DNA from: Fibrobacter succinogenes
Lineage (GTDB): Bacteria; Fibrobacterota; Fibrobacteria; Fibrobacterales; Fibrobacteraceae
Reading direction: 5' to 3'
DNA: 34,433 nucleotides
Assembly (NCBI GenBank): GCA_902768325.1
Contig: CACXKY010000026.1
Span: forward strand, 1-34,433
Below, in pieces: positions 33,127 to 34,433 of this stretch. The position numbers and the translations under genes were made by a program. Each line of letters starts with the position of its first letter. The stretch's first letter is position 1. The notes under the pieces are model-generated. The model had not been told where the DNA came from and searched no databases. It was given only the letters and a program-made list of their open reading frames with translations.

Positions 33127-34433
<1,307 letters not shown>

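Overview
The window looks like chromosomal DNA from a Fibrobacter-type, fibre-degrading anaerobe of the Fibrobacterota/FCB group. This is inferred from a secreted GH10 xylanase with an N-terminal carbohydrate-binding domain, a biotin-dependent-type carboxyltransferase of the succinate/propionate type, an NADP-type glutamate dehydrogenase, and promoters fitting the TAnnTTTG -7 box known from Bacteroidetes. No database search was possible, so the genus is an inference.

Layout. 1-3960, all minus strand: argH (cut by the window edge and broken by an internal deletion/frameshift), a purine permease with apt (salvage pair), and a YhcC-type radical SAM protein. 4210-8088, plus strand: xylanase, a 57-aa membrane protein overlapping an eIF1/SUI1-like factor, a secreted Cys-rich protein of unknown function, and tRNA-Arg(CCT) with a strong terminator. 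8152-11388: an AlgX/AlgJ-like SGNH protein, an orphan HigA-like regulator, and PmbA/TldE. 11389-17879: an AT-richer, island-like block with a 1659-aa multidomain protein of unknown function, a 109-aa partner, and 864 bases of purine-rich, repeat-bearing DNA without a credible gene. 17880-20671, minus strand: orn, a transpeptidase-only PBP and lgt, tightly packed. 20855-25421, plus strand: fabF, a YfiM/DUF2279-like protein, a SuhB-like phosphatase, and an outer-membrane beta-barrel gene with a one-base frameshift. 25567-27111, minus strand: carboxyltransferase. 27331-32852, plus strand: acyl carrier protein, a fused ketosynthase/chain-length-factor-like protein, FabG, FabZ, a PlsC-like acyltransferase and a patatin-like lipase. 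33157 to the edge: gdhA, cut at its 3' end.

How the genes fit together. The 27331-32852 block holds a discrete acyl carrier, a condensing enzyme pair fused in one chain, a ketoreductase and a dehydratase, followed by an acyltransferase and a lipase. That is a nearly complete chain-building and lipid-attachment set, separate from housekeeping fabF. It could make an aryl-polyene-like or other specialised acyl product. The orn-PBP-lgt block serves RNA turnover and the cell envelope.

Three cross-window patterns stand out. (1) TAnnTTTG/A boxes precede many starts, and in five cases the box ends only 4-8 bases before an initiation codon without a Shine-Dalgarno, suggesting leaderless mRNAs. (2) Seven-base-period repeats (units like CTAGTTA / TTAGTTA / TTGGTTA) sit at gene ends at three loci and even supply coding ends and a stop codon. 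(3) The 1659-aa/109-aa/repeat-DNA island is the best candidate for an undescribed system.
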